A DNA stretch of 64,000 bases from Prosthecobacter debontii. GTDB lineage: Bacteria > Verrucomicrobiota > Verrucomicrobiia > Chthoniobacterales > Chthoniobacteraceae. Below, piece after piece: positions 34,200-42,486 of the stretch (the first letter of the stretch is position 1; each line of letters begins with the position of its first letter). The stretch lies in NCBI GenBank assembly GCA_945905735.1, contig CAMDQC010000004.1:1-64000 (forward strand), read 5' to 3'. The position numbers were made by a program, and so were the translations under genes. The notes below the pieces were generated by a model. The model was not told where the DNA came from, ran no database searches, and saw nothing but the letters and a program-made list of their open reading frames with translations.

Positions 34200-36605
34200 A
34201 TGGAAGTCAGGAGGTTTTTTCGCATCATTTTGCTTATCGTTCTGTCGCTCACCGTCCCTGCTTGGGCTGCACCGAAGGTGAGCGCGACGATTTCCTCGGC
34301 GACGATTTCTGTCGGCGAGTCGGTGGACCTTGAGGTGACGATCCAAGGCGATGCGCGAGCGGAGCAGCCTGCGGCTCCCTCGGTCGAAGGGCTCCAGTAT
34401 AATGGCACGAGTCAGAGCACCCAGATGAGCATCATCGGAGCGGATGTGACGCATCGGACGACTTACACGTTTCGCTACATAGGGCGGAAAGAGGGCAAGT
34501 TTTCCATTCCGGCGATTGCTGTGAATGTCGGCGGGCAGCAGGTGAATACAGAGCCGTTGGCGCTGACGGTGAATGCTGGCGCGGCGGTGAAGAGCGCGGG
34601 CGATATTGCTTTTGCCGTGATCGAGCCGGTGAAGAAGACGCTGTTTGTCGGCGAGGATGTCGGCGTCGAGATTCGTGGGTATCTTGATGCTTCGGTGCGC
34701 TGGAACGCTCTGGATAAGCCGCAATTCACGGCAGATGGCTTCAATATGCGCGAGATTCTCGTGGGGAAGCAGAGTGAGCAGGAATTGTCTGGGAAACGCT
34801 ATGTGACGGTCGTCTATCGCACCGTTGTAACGCCGACGAAGGCGGGAAAGCTCAAGCTCGGTGAGGTGAAATTGCGCGCGCAGTATTCTAGCCCTCGGCA
34901 GAACAATCGCTATGACCCGTTTCCTGGATTTGGCCGGATGCAGGAGATGGAAGTCGTCGCGCCTGCGATAGAGTTGGACGTGAAGCCGCTGCCGATCGAC
35001 GGACGGCCCAAAGACTTTGCCGGGGCGATTGGGCAGTTCACTTTCGAGGGCACGGGCTCTCCGGCGAAGGTGAAAATTGGCGAGCCGATTACGATGAACT
35101 TGATCGTCAAAGGGCAGGGGAACTTTGCTCGAATCACCGTGCCGCCGCTGGCGGAGGCGGATGGGTGGAACGCTTACGACAGCGAGGACAATTTCACCCC
35201 GACGGACCAACTGCAAATGTCGGGCGTGAAGACGTTCAAACTGCCCGTCTCGCCGACTGCGGCGAAGACGACGATTCCGGTGTTTGCGTTCACCTTTTTC
35301 GACCCGAGCGCGGAGAAATATGTGACGCTGAAAAACTTGGCGACGCCGCTCGTCGTCGAGGGCACGCCTGCGGTAGTTGCGCCTGCTGTGACCGCTGCGA
35401 CGCCTGCGCCGGAGGTGAAGCCGGACCTTTTACCAAATATGCCCGCGCCGGGCGTGGTGGGGAAGCTGGGGCAGTCGCTTACGCCGTCACTTTTCTTCGG
35501 GGCTATCCTTGCGCCGCTGCCTGTTTTGTTTGGTCTTTTCGCGTGGCGTTCACGGAAAGCGGACCCGCTGGCCGGCGCTCTGGCGGCGTTGGCGAGCGAG
35601 AGGGCGCAGCTTGTTTCGCGGATGCGGAAGACGGAGGACCGTGCGGAGTTGTTTGAGGTGGTCGGGCGGATTTTGCAGATTGATGCGGCGGTGGCGCGGC
35701 GTGCGCCGGGGGAGAGTTTCGACGATGCGGCGGTGCTGGCGACGCGCTCGCTGGATGAGCCGGCGATGGCGGCGATGCGCGAGTTGCTTGCGTCGAGAAC
35801 GGAGCTTCTGTTTGCGGGCGGCGGGCGTGGGGAAAAGGTGGCGTCCGTCGAGCGCGACCGGGTGATGGAGGCGGTTTCGATTTGGGAGCGGTGCAAGCTC
35901 GTGCTCGTGTTCCTTTGCGCGTTTGTGAGCTTGGCAAATGCGGGCGACTTCGAGAGTGCGAACGCGGCGTTTGCGGAGGGAAAGTTCGAGGATGCGCGGC
36001 GCGGCTACGAGCGGGCGCTGGCGGGTGGCTGGCAGAGTGGGGTGCTCTTCAATCTCGGCAACGCGCACTACCGTCTCGACCATCCAGGGCACGCGGTTTT
36101 GAACTACGAGCGTGTGCTCGCTTTGTCGCCGGGGCAGCCGGATGCGCGGGCGAATTTGAAGTTCGTGCGTGAGCAAGTGGGCGGGCGTGTTGCGGAGCTT
36201 GCGTGGTATGAAGTGGTGCTCGATGCCATGTCGCCGCGCGTGGCGGCGGGGCTGGCGATTGGCGTGGCGTGGCTCGGCTGGCTGTGGGCGGGTGCGGCGC
36301 TGTGGCGGCGCTCCGGCGCGGCGGGCGTGGTGGGCGGCGCGATGCTCGTGCTGCTGGGCGCAGCGTATGGAGCGGGGCAACTTTGGCGCAATGAGCAGCG
36401 AGCGAGTGACGCTATCGTGCTGGAGAAAGTGGACGCTCGCCGCGAACCTGCGGATCGTGCGTCGCTGGCGGAGTCGCTCGGAGCGGGGAGCCGCGTTCGC
36501 ATCGTGTCGGAGCAGGGCGAGTGGACTTTTGTGGCGCTGCCCTCGGGACAAAAAGGATGGTTAAAAAGCGGGGCGGTTGATCGGGTGATTCCCCTCAAGC
36601 GGTAA
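34200..36605 (+). CDS. batD: BatD-BatE fusion (DUF7507-free BatD, TPR and SH3 domains)
   Basis: An 801-residue fusion. A signal peptide ends at PAWA. The BatD part is a series of beta domains (VSATISSATISVGESVDLEV and following), closed by a membrane helix at about 430-451. A second hydrophobic segment at about 566-580 (LVLVFLCAFVSLANA) looks like the old signal peptide of BatE. TPR repeats follow (AAFAEGKFEDARRGYERAL), then two further membrane helices and a C-terminal SH3-like domain (GSRVRIVSEQGEWTFVALPS). BatD and BatE are usually separate genes. It starts two bases after the BatB/C stop. Confidence 0.83.
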   Translation: MEVRRFFRIILLIVLSLTVPAWAAPKVSATISSATISVGESVDLEVTIQGDARAEQPAAPSVEGLQYNGTSQSTQMSIIGADVTHRTTYTFRYIGRKEGKFSIPAIAVNVGGQQVNTEPLALTVNAGAAVKSAGDIAFAVIEPVKKTLFVGEDVGVEIRGYLDASVRWNALDKPQFTADGFNMREILVGKQSEQELSGKRYVTVVYRTVVTPTKAGKLKLGEVKLRAQYSSPRQNNRYDPFPGFGRMQEMEVVAPAIELDVKPLPIDGRPKDFAGAIGQFTFEGTGSPAKVKIGEPITMNLIVKGQGNFARITVPPLAEADGWNAYDSEDNFTPTDQLQMSGVKTFKLPVSPTAAKTTIPVFAFTFFDPSAEKYVTLKNLATPLVVEGTPAVVAPAVTAATPAPEVKPDLLPNMPAPGVVGKLGQSLTPSLFFGAILAPLPVLFGLFAWRSRKADPLAGALAALASERAQLVSRMRKTEDRAELFEVVGRILQIDAAVARRAPGESFDDAAVLATRSLDEPAMAAMRELLASRTELLFAGGGRGEKVASVERDRVMEAVSIWERCKLVLVFLCAFVSLANAGDFESANAAFAEGKFEDARRGYERALAGGWQSGVLFNLGNAHYRLDHPGHAVLNYERVLALSPGQPDARANLKFVREQVGGRVAELAWYEVVLDAMSPRVAAGLAIGVAWLGWLWAGAALWRRSGAAGVVGGAMLVLLGAAYGAGQLWRNEQRASDAIVLEKVDARREPADRASLAESLGAGSRVRIVSEQGEWTFVALPSGQKGWLKSGAVDRVIPLKR

Positions 36606-36610
36606 TACGG

Positions 36611-37009
36611 ATGGAACGGAAACGCTCATTGGTCTTTTGTGCGCTGGCGCTGGTGCTCGTAGGGTGTCGCGAGCCCGAGGCGGTGGCACGAGAGCGTGTG
36701 CAGAAGGTGGGCATCGGGCCGTTGCGGAAAGATTCTGGGCGCTTGAATCGCGACTATTTCGGTGCGCCGGGCAAAGAGTTCATCACGCTGAAGCAGCCGC
36801 TTTGGCCGAAGACTTTTTCCGCGCTCCAGCCGTTGCGTGTGACGATCTATCGCGATGGTGCGGCGCTGGCGCTGGGGGGCGATGCGGGCTCGACGGAGTG
36901 GGGCGTATTCGTGGTTCCCGACGGCCTTATTTACACACCTCCCGCGACGAAGACGATCCACTACCGCGTCATCCAGGAGGGTGTGTTTATCTACCGCAAC
37001 GTGCCGTGA
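36611..37009 (+). CDS. Small putative lipoprotein
   Basis: A 132-residue protein with lipobox LVGC in LALVLVGCREPEA. The mature part contains QPLWPKTFSALQPLRVTIYR and a C-terminal HYRVIQEGVFIYRNVP; I do not recognise a family. It lies five bases after the BatD/E gene and may be the last gene of that operon. Its TGA stop abuts the stop of the convergent small membrane protein gene with no gap. Confidence 0.6.
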   Translation: MERKRSLVFCALALVLVGCREPEAVARERVQKVGIGPLRKDSGRLNRDYFGAPGKEFITLKQPLWPKTFSALQPLRVTIYRDGAALALGGDAGSTEWGVFVVPDGLIYTPPATKTIHYRVIQEGVFIYRNVP

Positions 37010-37207
37010 TCACTTCCTCCACCAGAGCTTCAAGATGAGCAGAAAGTCAGCGATTCGATGGCGAAAAGGTCGGTAGCTTACGCCGGATTCTCCCAGCTTG
37101 CGGCGCGAGGTATCGAGCACCAAGAAGACGACAAGCAGGCACAGCGTAACGAGCACAGGGAGTGCGATGATTGCGGCGGCGGCTTTGGTGACTGGACTAT
37201 CGAGCAT
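37010..37207 (-). CDS. Small single-pass membrane protein
   Basis: A 65-residue protein from ATG 37207 with one strong membrane helix (about 9-30, AAIIALPVLVTLCLLVVFLV). The C-terminus is basic and amphipathic, ending LLILKLWWRK. It has no recognisable family. The hydrophobic pattern and the abutting stop codons (TGATCA) make a real gene plausible. It is divergent from trmL. Confidence 0.5.
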   Translation of the reverse strand: MLDSPVTKAAAAIIALPVLVTLCLLVVFLVLDTSRRKLGESGVSYRPFRHRIADFLLILKLWWRK

Positions 37208-37295
37208 TTCCCCTTGGGTTAGCAGAGACGGTGCCGTCCGCAGGGTGTCTTTCAGCGTTGGAATCTTTGGCGCGGGCGGGCAGGCTCCGGGCACT

Positions 37296-37757
37296 ATGCT
37301 GCACGTCGTCCTCATCGAGCCTGAAATCCCGCCGAATACCGGAAACATCGGTCGCCTTTGTCTGGCGACGGGCTCGCACCTGCATCTCGTGAAGCCGCTC
37401 GGCTACTCGCTGGACGACCGCGAACTGAAGCGCGCGGGGTTGGATTACTGGAAGGATGTGAAGGTCACGGTGTGGGAGAACTTCGAGGAGATGCGGGCCG
37501 CGCAGCCTGCGGAGATGCGGTTCTTTTTTCTCACGACGAAAACAAAACGCGCCTACTGGGACGCGGAGTTCCGTGATGGCGATGCGGTGGTTTTCGGGAA
37601 GGAAAGCAAGGGTCTGCCCGAGGCGCTGCTGGCGGCAAATGCGGACCGCTGCCTGACGATCCCGATGCTGGATAACTCCGCGCGTTCGCTGAATCTCTCC
37701 ACGGCGGCGGGCGTGGTCGTCTATGAGGTGATGCGGCAGTTGGCGTGTGTGCGTTGA
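37296..37757 (+). CDS. trmL: tRNA (cytidine(34)-2'-O)-methyltransferase
   Basis: A 153-residue SPOUT-family methyltransferase of TrmL size. Motifs are VLIEPEIPPNTGNIGRLCLA at the N-terminus, LVKPLGYSLDDRELKRAGLD, VVFGKESKGLPEALL, and the knot region IPMLDNSARSLNLSTAAGVV. It modifies the wobble position of leucine tRNAs with S-adenosylmethionine. Start ATG 37296 gives the canonical MLHVVLIEPEIP; the upstream extension has no counterpart in the family. Confidence 0.93.
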   Translation: MLHVVLIEPEIPPNTGNIGRLCLATGSHLHLVKPLGYSLDDRELKRAGLDYWKDVKVTVWENFEEMRAAQPAEMRFFFLTTKTKRAYWDAEFRDGDAVVFGKESKGLPEALLAANADRCLTIPMLDNSARSLNLSTAAGVVVYEVMRQLACVR

Positions 37758-37789
37758 CGGCTCGCCGTTCCTCATCCATCCTCGCGGCT

Positions 37790-38155
37790 GTGAAAACGGT
37801 TTGCTCAATTTTTGCCTTCCTTTCCTTGCTGCTGCTGACGGCGGGCGCGGGGGAGAAGGTGGTCCTGTTTGCGCGCCTCAAAGATGTCACGGTGGTGGAG
37901 CTGACGACGGGCGCGAAGTGGCGCATGGATAAAGGCGACGCCTTCCCGGTGATTGCCTACAAGGAATCGCACACGATGGTCATCCTCCAGCTTGCCGGTG
38001 CGCAGTTTATCGTGCCTGTGGAAAAGACCGACATCGTGCCCGACAAAGAGCTGCCCGAGGCGATGGCGAAATATCGCGAGAACGTGACCAACTACATCAA
38101 CGGCTACTCGGACCGCTGGAAAAAAAACGCTCAAGAAGGAAAACCTGCTCAATGA
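37790..38155 (+). CDS. Small exported protein of unknown function
   Basis: A 121-residue protein from GTG 37790 with a signal peptide (TVCSIFAFLSLLLLTAGAGE). The mature part is predicted beta-rich (KVVLFARLKDVTVVELTTGA, then TMVILQLAGAQFIVPVEKTD) with a helical C-terminus; no family is recognised. A GTG at 37745 is an alternative start overlapping trmL. The ATGA overlap couples it to the glutaredoxin-like gene. Confidence 0.55.
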   Translation: MKTVCSIFAFLSLLLLTAGAGEKVVLFARLKDVTVVELTTGAKWRMDKGDAFPVIAYKESHTMVILQLAGAQFIVPVEKTDIVPDKELPEAMAKYRENVTNYINGYSDRWKKNAQEGKPAQ

Positions 38156-38394
38156 AACTCTACGTCAAAGTCTGGTGCCCGTGGTGCGTCTCTGCCCGCG
38201 AATGGCTCGATTCGCGCGGCTACAAATATCAACTCATCGATGTGGAGGCGAACCGTGCGGACTACGACACGATGATCCAGCTCTCGGGCCAGAAAAAGAC
38301 GCCGACGCTCGTGCTCGCGGACGGCACGGTGCTGCCGGACTTCGGGCCGGATGAGCTGGCCGCGTTTGTCGCGAAGCACAACCTCCGCCCGTGA
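38152..38394 (+). CDS. Glutaredoxin-family protein
   Basis: An 80-residue thioredoxin-fold protein with the redox motif VWCPWCVSA near the N-terminus, the cis-proline segment KKTPTLVLADG and a C-terminal GPDELAAFV. Its size and CPWC site match small glutaredoxins. It would reduce disulfides or glutathionylated proteins in the cytoplasm. It overlaps both neighbours (ATGA upstream, GTGA downstream). Confidence 0.82.
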   Translation: MKLYVKVWCPWCVSAREWLDSRGYKYQLIDVEANRADYDTMIQLSGQKKTPTLVLADGTVLPDFGPDELAAFVAKHNLRP

Positions 38395-39215
38395 CGCCGA
38401 CCGGGAAATTTCTGCTCATCGCGGGCGTCTTCGTCCTCAGCTTGGCGCTGCGGAGCCTCGGCGGGATCATCACGCGCAAGCTCGGCGTGCTCGGCTTTTT
38501 AGCCACGTCGTTTCTCATCGGTTGGTTTGTGAGCGACTGGTGGCCGATGGGTCTGGTGTTCGTGAGTTTTTGGCTCGTGTGGCCGTGGTATGAACTCATC
38601 ACGCGGGTGAAAAAGATCGCGATGCCGGTGGAGAATCCGCTCCGCCACAAGTCGCCGCCGCACCCGGAGTTTTTCCCCGCGCTCGGCGAGTTGAGCGATG
38701 AGATGGAGCAGGAGGGTTTTGAGCATTTGGAAGACCTCGGGCGCGAGTGGGACGAGGCGCAGCAGTTCTTCCGCATCTACCACAAAAAGGGCGAGCGCGT
38801 GCAGGCGGTCATCTGCCTCGTGGAGCAGGAGCAGTTCGCTTTTTACTACTTGCGCATCCTTTCCCGCGCGACGGATGGGACGGTGTGGACGACGTGGAAC
38901 TACCCCTTTTCGCTGAACCTCAAGCTGTCGCCCGACTGGCGCATCAACCGCGAGAGCGGCGACAAATCGTTCCTCGAACTCATCGAGAGCCACCGCCTTT
39001 TTCTCGCCGGCAACGCCGTCCACGAGGAAGACCTCGACGAGACGAACCCCGACCAGCTTCACCAGCAACTACAAGGCGAACAGAGCAGCCAGATCGCGCA
39101 TAACGTCACGGCGGGAATCCTGCGCCGCGACCCGGATGGGGCCATCCGCTACACATGGCGCGGGCTGTGGTTTATCTGGGTTCAGCTCTTGCGAGACTTC
39201 GTCCGACTTTCCTAG
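38391..39215 (+). CDS. Membrane protein of unknown function
   Basis: A 274-residue protein from GTG 38391. Two or three N-terminal membrane segments (about 5-22, 32-50 and 53-68, including FLATSFLIGWFVSDWW) precede a soluble domain of about 190 residues. That domain contains FFRIYHKKGERVQAVICLVE, and the C-terminus is aromatic (WRGLWFIWVQLLRDFVRL). I do not recognise it. The GTGA overlap with the glutaredoxin gene suggests co-translation. Confidence 0.6.
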   Translation: MTPTGKFLLIAGVFVLSLALRSLGGIITRKLGVLGFLATSFLIGWFVSDWWPMGLVFVSFWLVWPWYELITRVKKIAMPVENPLRHKSPPHPEFFPALGELSDEMEQEGFEHLEDLGREWDEAQQFFRIYHKKGERVQAVICLVEQEQFAFYYLRILSRATDGTVWTTWNYPFSLNLKLSPDWRINRESGDKSFLELIESHRLFLAGNAVHEEDLDETNPDQLHQQLQGEQSSQIAHNVTAGILRRDPDGAIRYTWRGLWFIWVQLLRDFVRLS

Positions 39216-39224
39216 ATTCACACT

Positions 39225-40121
39225 ATGAGCATCACCCTACCAGCCGCGCATCCGATAGACCAAATCATGGCCGAGGAACGCGCCGCGTCGTTCACCAAAC
39301 GCAGCATCAAAACCAGCGCCAAACTCGCCGGGCTCAAAATGGTTGTCTCCATGATGGACCTCACCACCCTGGAGGGCAAAGACACCCCCGGCAAAGTCGC
39401 GTATCTCTGCCGCAAAGCCATCCAGCCCGCCGAGCCGCGCCTCGGCGTCCCGAGCTGCGCAGCCGTCTGCGTCTATCCGAATCTCGTGCGTGCGGCGAAG
39501 ACGTTCGTGGGCGACAGCGGGGTGAAAGTCGCCGCCGTAGCCACCGCTTTCCCCAGCGGCGCGATGCCCCTCCGTGTGAAGCTCGCCGACGTGCGCGCTG
39601 CCGTGGGCGAGGGCGCGGATGAAATTGATATGGTCATTGACCGTGGTGCGTTTCACGCCGGGGAATTTGCGCGCGTCGCTGACGAAATCGCTGCGGTGAA
39701 AGAAGCGTGCGGCGTGGCGCATCTGAAGGTCATTTTAGAAACCGGCGAGCTGGTCACGTATGACAACGTCCGCTTTGCCAGCGACCTCGCGATGAACGCC
39801 GGGGCCGACTTCATCAAGACCAGCACCGGTAAAGTGCAGCCCGCCGCCACGCTCCCCGTCACGCTCATCATGCTCGAAGCGATTCGCGATTTCTTTTTCG
39901 CCACCGGACGCCGCATCGGCATGAAGCCCGCAGGCGGCATCCGCACGGCGAAAGAAGCGCTCGCCTACCTAGTCATGCTCTCCGAAACGCTCGGCGACGA
40001 CTGGCTCACCCCCGACCTCTTCCGCTTCGGCGCGAGCACGCTGGGCAACGATGTGGTGATGCAAATCGCCAAGCTCAGCGACGGGAACTACCAAGGCTCG
40101 GATTACTTCTCCCAGCCGTAG
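39225..40121 (+). CDS. deoC: Deoxyribose-phosphate aldolase
   Basis: A 298-residue class I aldolase that splits 2-deoxyribose-5-phosphate into glyceraldehyde-3-phosphate and acetaldehyde. The Schiff-base Lys lies in FIKTSTGKVQPAA. Other conserved blocks are VCVYPNLVRAAKT, EIDMVIDRGAF, LKVILETGEL, and MKPAGGIRTAKEAL. The N-terminal extension of about 45 residues relative to short DeoC enzymes fits the longer subgroup. It starts nine bases after the preceding membrane-protein gene. Confidence 0.95.
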   Translation: MSITLPAAHPIDQIMAEERAASFTKRSIKTSAKLAGLKMVVSMMDLTTLEGKDTPGKVAYLCRKAIQPAEPRLGVPSCAAVCVYPNLVRAAKTFVGDSGVKVAAVATAFPSGAMPLRVKLADVRAAVGEGADEIDMVIDRGAFHAGEFARVADEIAAVKEACGVAHLKVILETGELVTYDNVRFASDLAMNAGADFIKTSTGKVQPAATLPVTLIMLEAIRDFFFATGRRIGMKPAGGIRTAKEALAYLVMLSETLGDDWLTPDLFRFGASTLGNDVVMQIAKLSDGNYQGSDYFSQP

Positions 40122-40214
40122 CTGCGACCGGAGGGGCGATTACGCCTCCCACCGCACTCGAAGAACCTCGCGGACTTCCCGAGGCGCAGCGTTGGCGGAG
40201 CGCGGAAGACGGGG

Positions 40215-40302
40215 CGATGTTTGCCAATGTCGCTAGAACACTGCTCGTCTGGATGCGGTAAAGTTTCCCAGCAACGCCGGGCCACGTCACGGCGAGTGGT
40301 CC
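40215..40302 (-). pseudogene. Possible relic of a secreted beta-propeller/autotransporter-type protein
   Basis: On the minus strand a short open stretch encodes GPLAVTWPGVAGKLYRIQTS. This resembles the W-P-x-V-A-G-K-x-Y-R-V-Q segment near the C-termini of large secreted verrucomicrobial proteins. No surrounding gene is intact. The rest of the 244-base gap (40122-40365) shows no other feature. Low confidence because the match is only about 20 residues. Confidence 0.3.
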
Positions 40303-40365
40303 GGTCCCTCGCTTCGGGATGTTCTTCGCTCTGGATAAGCCCGCGCCTTTTACTACGGTCGCGGC

Positions 40366-41181
40366 GTGCAACAACGCAGCAGCCTCATCATTCGCTTTAT
40401 TCCCGTGATTATCGCGGTGGTCATCATGATTTTCCAGCGGTGCTCCTCGGAGACGTTCCAAAACGAAGCAGGACGTTCCGCGCGCCTCGGCCTCTCCCGC
40501 GAGCAAGAATCGGCGCTCGGTTTGCAAAGCTATCGCGAAGTGGTGAACCAGAGCCGCACCATCACCTCGGGGCCGCAATATGAGATGGTCCGCCGTTGCG
40601 CCGCGCGCCTCGCGCAGCAGACCGGGGAGCAAGGGAAGACGTTCACTTGGGCCGTTTCGTTGGTCGATAGCCCGCAGATAAATGCCTTCTGCCTGCCCGG
40701 CGGGAAAATCTGTGTCTTCACCGGCATCCTCACCGTCGCTGGGAGCGAGACGGGCCTCGCCGTGGTGATGGGACACGAAATGGCCCACGCAACGCTGCGC
40801 CACGGCAGCGAGCGCGTCTTCCAGCAAAAGCAGACGCAGACGCTTCTCTCGGGCGTGAGCTTTTCGCTCGGCGACATGAGCTATAGTCAGCGCCGTGCGA
40901 TCATGGGCGCGATCGGCGCGGGCGCGCAATACGGCTACCTCCTCCCATTTGGCCGCGACCACGAGAGCGAGGCCGACGCTGTGGGCCTCCGCTACATGGC
41001 TCGCGCGGGCTACGACCCACGCGAGGCGCTGGCCTTTTGGCAGCGCATGGGCAGAGTTGGCGGTGGAAAGAACCCGCCGGAATTTACCAGCACCCATCCT
41101 TCCCACGAGACGCGAATCAAGCGACTCACCGACATGATGCCCGAGGCGCTGAAGCTCTACCAGCAGGCCGGTGGGCGCTAA
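40366..41181 (+). CDS. M48-family metallopeptidase, membrane-anchored
   Basis: A 271-residue zinc protease. An N-terminal membrane or signal segment (LIIRFIPVIIAVVIMIFQRC) may be lipid-modified, because Cys follows it. The zinc site is VVMGHEMAHATLRHG (HExxH), with the third ligand in HESEADAVGLRYMARAG, and FCLPGGKICVFTG precedes it. The C-terminal STHPSHETRIKRL is typical of periplasmic BepA/LoiP-type enzymes that control outer-membrane protein quality. Starts at GTG 40366. Confidence 0.88.
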   Translation: MQQRSSLIIRFIPVIIAVVIMIFQRCSSETFQNEAGRSARLGLSREQESALGLQSYREVVNQSRTITSGPQYEMVRRCAARLAQQTGEQGKTFTWAVSLVDSPQINAFCLPGGKICVFTGILTVAGSETGLAVVMGHEMAHATLRHGSERVFQQKQTQTLLSGVSFSLGDMSYSQRRAIMGAIGAGAQYGYLLPFGRDHESEADAVGLRYMARAGYDPREALAFWQRMGRVGGGKNPPEFTSTHPSHETRIKRLTDMMPEALKLYQQAGGR

Positions 41182-41233
41182 CGCTCCAGCGGCCTTGCTG
41201 TTCTTGCGCCACGCGGATACACGCGGAGCCGTC

Positions 41234-42439
41234 ATGCCTCGCCTCGCTCTACTCATCGCCGTCTGCTTCGCTGCTTCGCTACGCGCCGCGGACTATGATC
41301 TCGCCGCGCCGCAGCACGACTACTGGAAGCGCCCGCTCCACGATCCGTTCACGAAATTCATCGGCGAAGTGGAAGCGGGCCGCGTGAAGCTGGATGGCAG
41401 CGGCGAGCTGCCGTATCTGCGCTCGCTTTTGAAGGCGCTGAATGTGCCCGTCTCCTCGCAGATGCTCGTCTTTTCCAATACGAGCCTCCAGCTCCGGCTC
41501 ATCTCGCCGCGCAATCCACGCGCGCTCTTTTTCAATGAGGATGTGTACATCGGCTTCATCCCCGGCGGGCGCATCGAGATCGTCTCGCTCGACCCGCAAG
41601 CGGGCGGGATTTTCTACATCTTCGACATCCCGCGCGATGGCGGCCCCTTCCGCGCAGAACGCTCGGACCGGTGCATGAATTGCCATGCAAAAGAGGAGAC
41701 GTTTTACGTGCCGGGGCTCTTCATCAAGTCCGTCGTGCCGCTCGCCACGGGCGGGAATTTGCAGGCGTTTCGGCAAGGGCAGAGCGGGCACGCCATCCCT
41801 TTCGCAGAGCGGTTTGGCGGCTGGTACGTGACGGGGAAGCACGGCATCGCCGAGCACTGGGGCAACGCACTCGGGCGCAACTCGCCGGAGGGCGTCTTGC
41901 AGAAGCTCCCGCTGGAGCCCGGCAAGAGCTTCGACTACGCGCGCTATCCGGTGGCGAGCAGCGACATCCTGCCCCAGCTCTTGCACGAGCATCAGACCGG
42001 CTTTGTGAACCGCGTGCTGGAGGCGACTTACAAAGCGCGCGAGGTCGGCGCGAAGCCGAGCCCAGCAGACAGCGCCGCGCTGGATGAAAAAGCCCGCGCC
42101 CTCGTTCGCTACATTCTCTTCGCCGACGAGGTGCCGCTGCCCGGCGTGGATGGCGACGCTGCTTTCAAGGCCGACTTTCAGAAAGCGAACGCCTCACCGC
42201 TGCGCGAGTTCGATCTCAAGACGCGCCTCTTCAAAAATCGGTGCAGCTATATGATCCAAGGTGCCGTCTTCACCGCGATGCCTCGTGAGATGAAGCTCCG
42301 CGTCTATCGTCAACTCGCTCTAGCGCTAGGCGAAGTGCAGCCAGATAAAGCATTCGCATATCTTCCCGTGCAGGAGAAGCGCACCATCCGCGCTGTCCTC
42401 CGCGCGACGATGAAAGATGCACCTGCGGGTTGGTTCTAA
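41234..42439 (+). CDS. Exported mono-haem cytochrome-like protein
   Basis: A 401-residue protein from ATG 41234 with a signal peptide ending near LRAADY. One c-type haem motif, SDRCMNCHAKEE, lies at about residues 145-155. Upstream segments are YIGFIPGGRIEIVSLDPQAG and IFYIFDIPRDGG; the downstream half is helical. I do not recognise a named family. No haem lyase or partner oxidase is adjacent. Confidence 0.65.
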   Translation: MPRLALLIAVCFAASLRAADYDLAAPQHDYWKRPLHDPFTKFIGEVEAGRVKLDGSGELPYLRSLLKALNVPVSSQMLVFSNTSLQLRLISPRNPRALFFNEDVYIGFIPGGRIEIVSLDPQAGGIFYIFDIPRDGGPFRAERSDRCMNCHAKEETFYVPGLFIKSVVPLATGGNLQAFRQGQSGHAIPFAERFGGWYVTGKHGIAEHWGNALGRNSPEGVLQKLPLEPGKSFDYARYPVASSDILPQLLHEHQTGFVNRVLEATYKAREVGAKPSPADSAALDEKARALVRYILFADEVPLPGVDGDAAFKADFQKANASPLREFDLKTRLFKNRCSYMIQGAVFTAMPREMKLRVYRQLALALGEVQPDKAFAYLPVQEKRTIRAVLRATMKDAPAGWF

Positions 42440-42486
42440 ACTCCGCAATCGCCAATACTCAACGCCAAGATTTACCTTCACCCATC

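Noticed and set aside
33690-35216. 508-residue minus-strand open frame with a Ser/Phe-rich end
   Set aside because: Its odd composition is the antisense of the Lys/Glu-rich BatB-BatC tail and of BatD, so it is not a gene.
40075-41256. 393-residue minus-strand open frame
   Set aside because: Mostly antisense to the M48 protease; only about 20 residues near 40241-40302 look protein-like and are listed as a possible relic.
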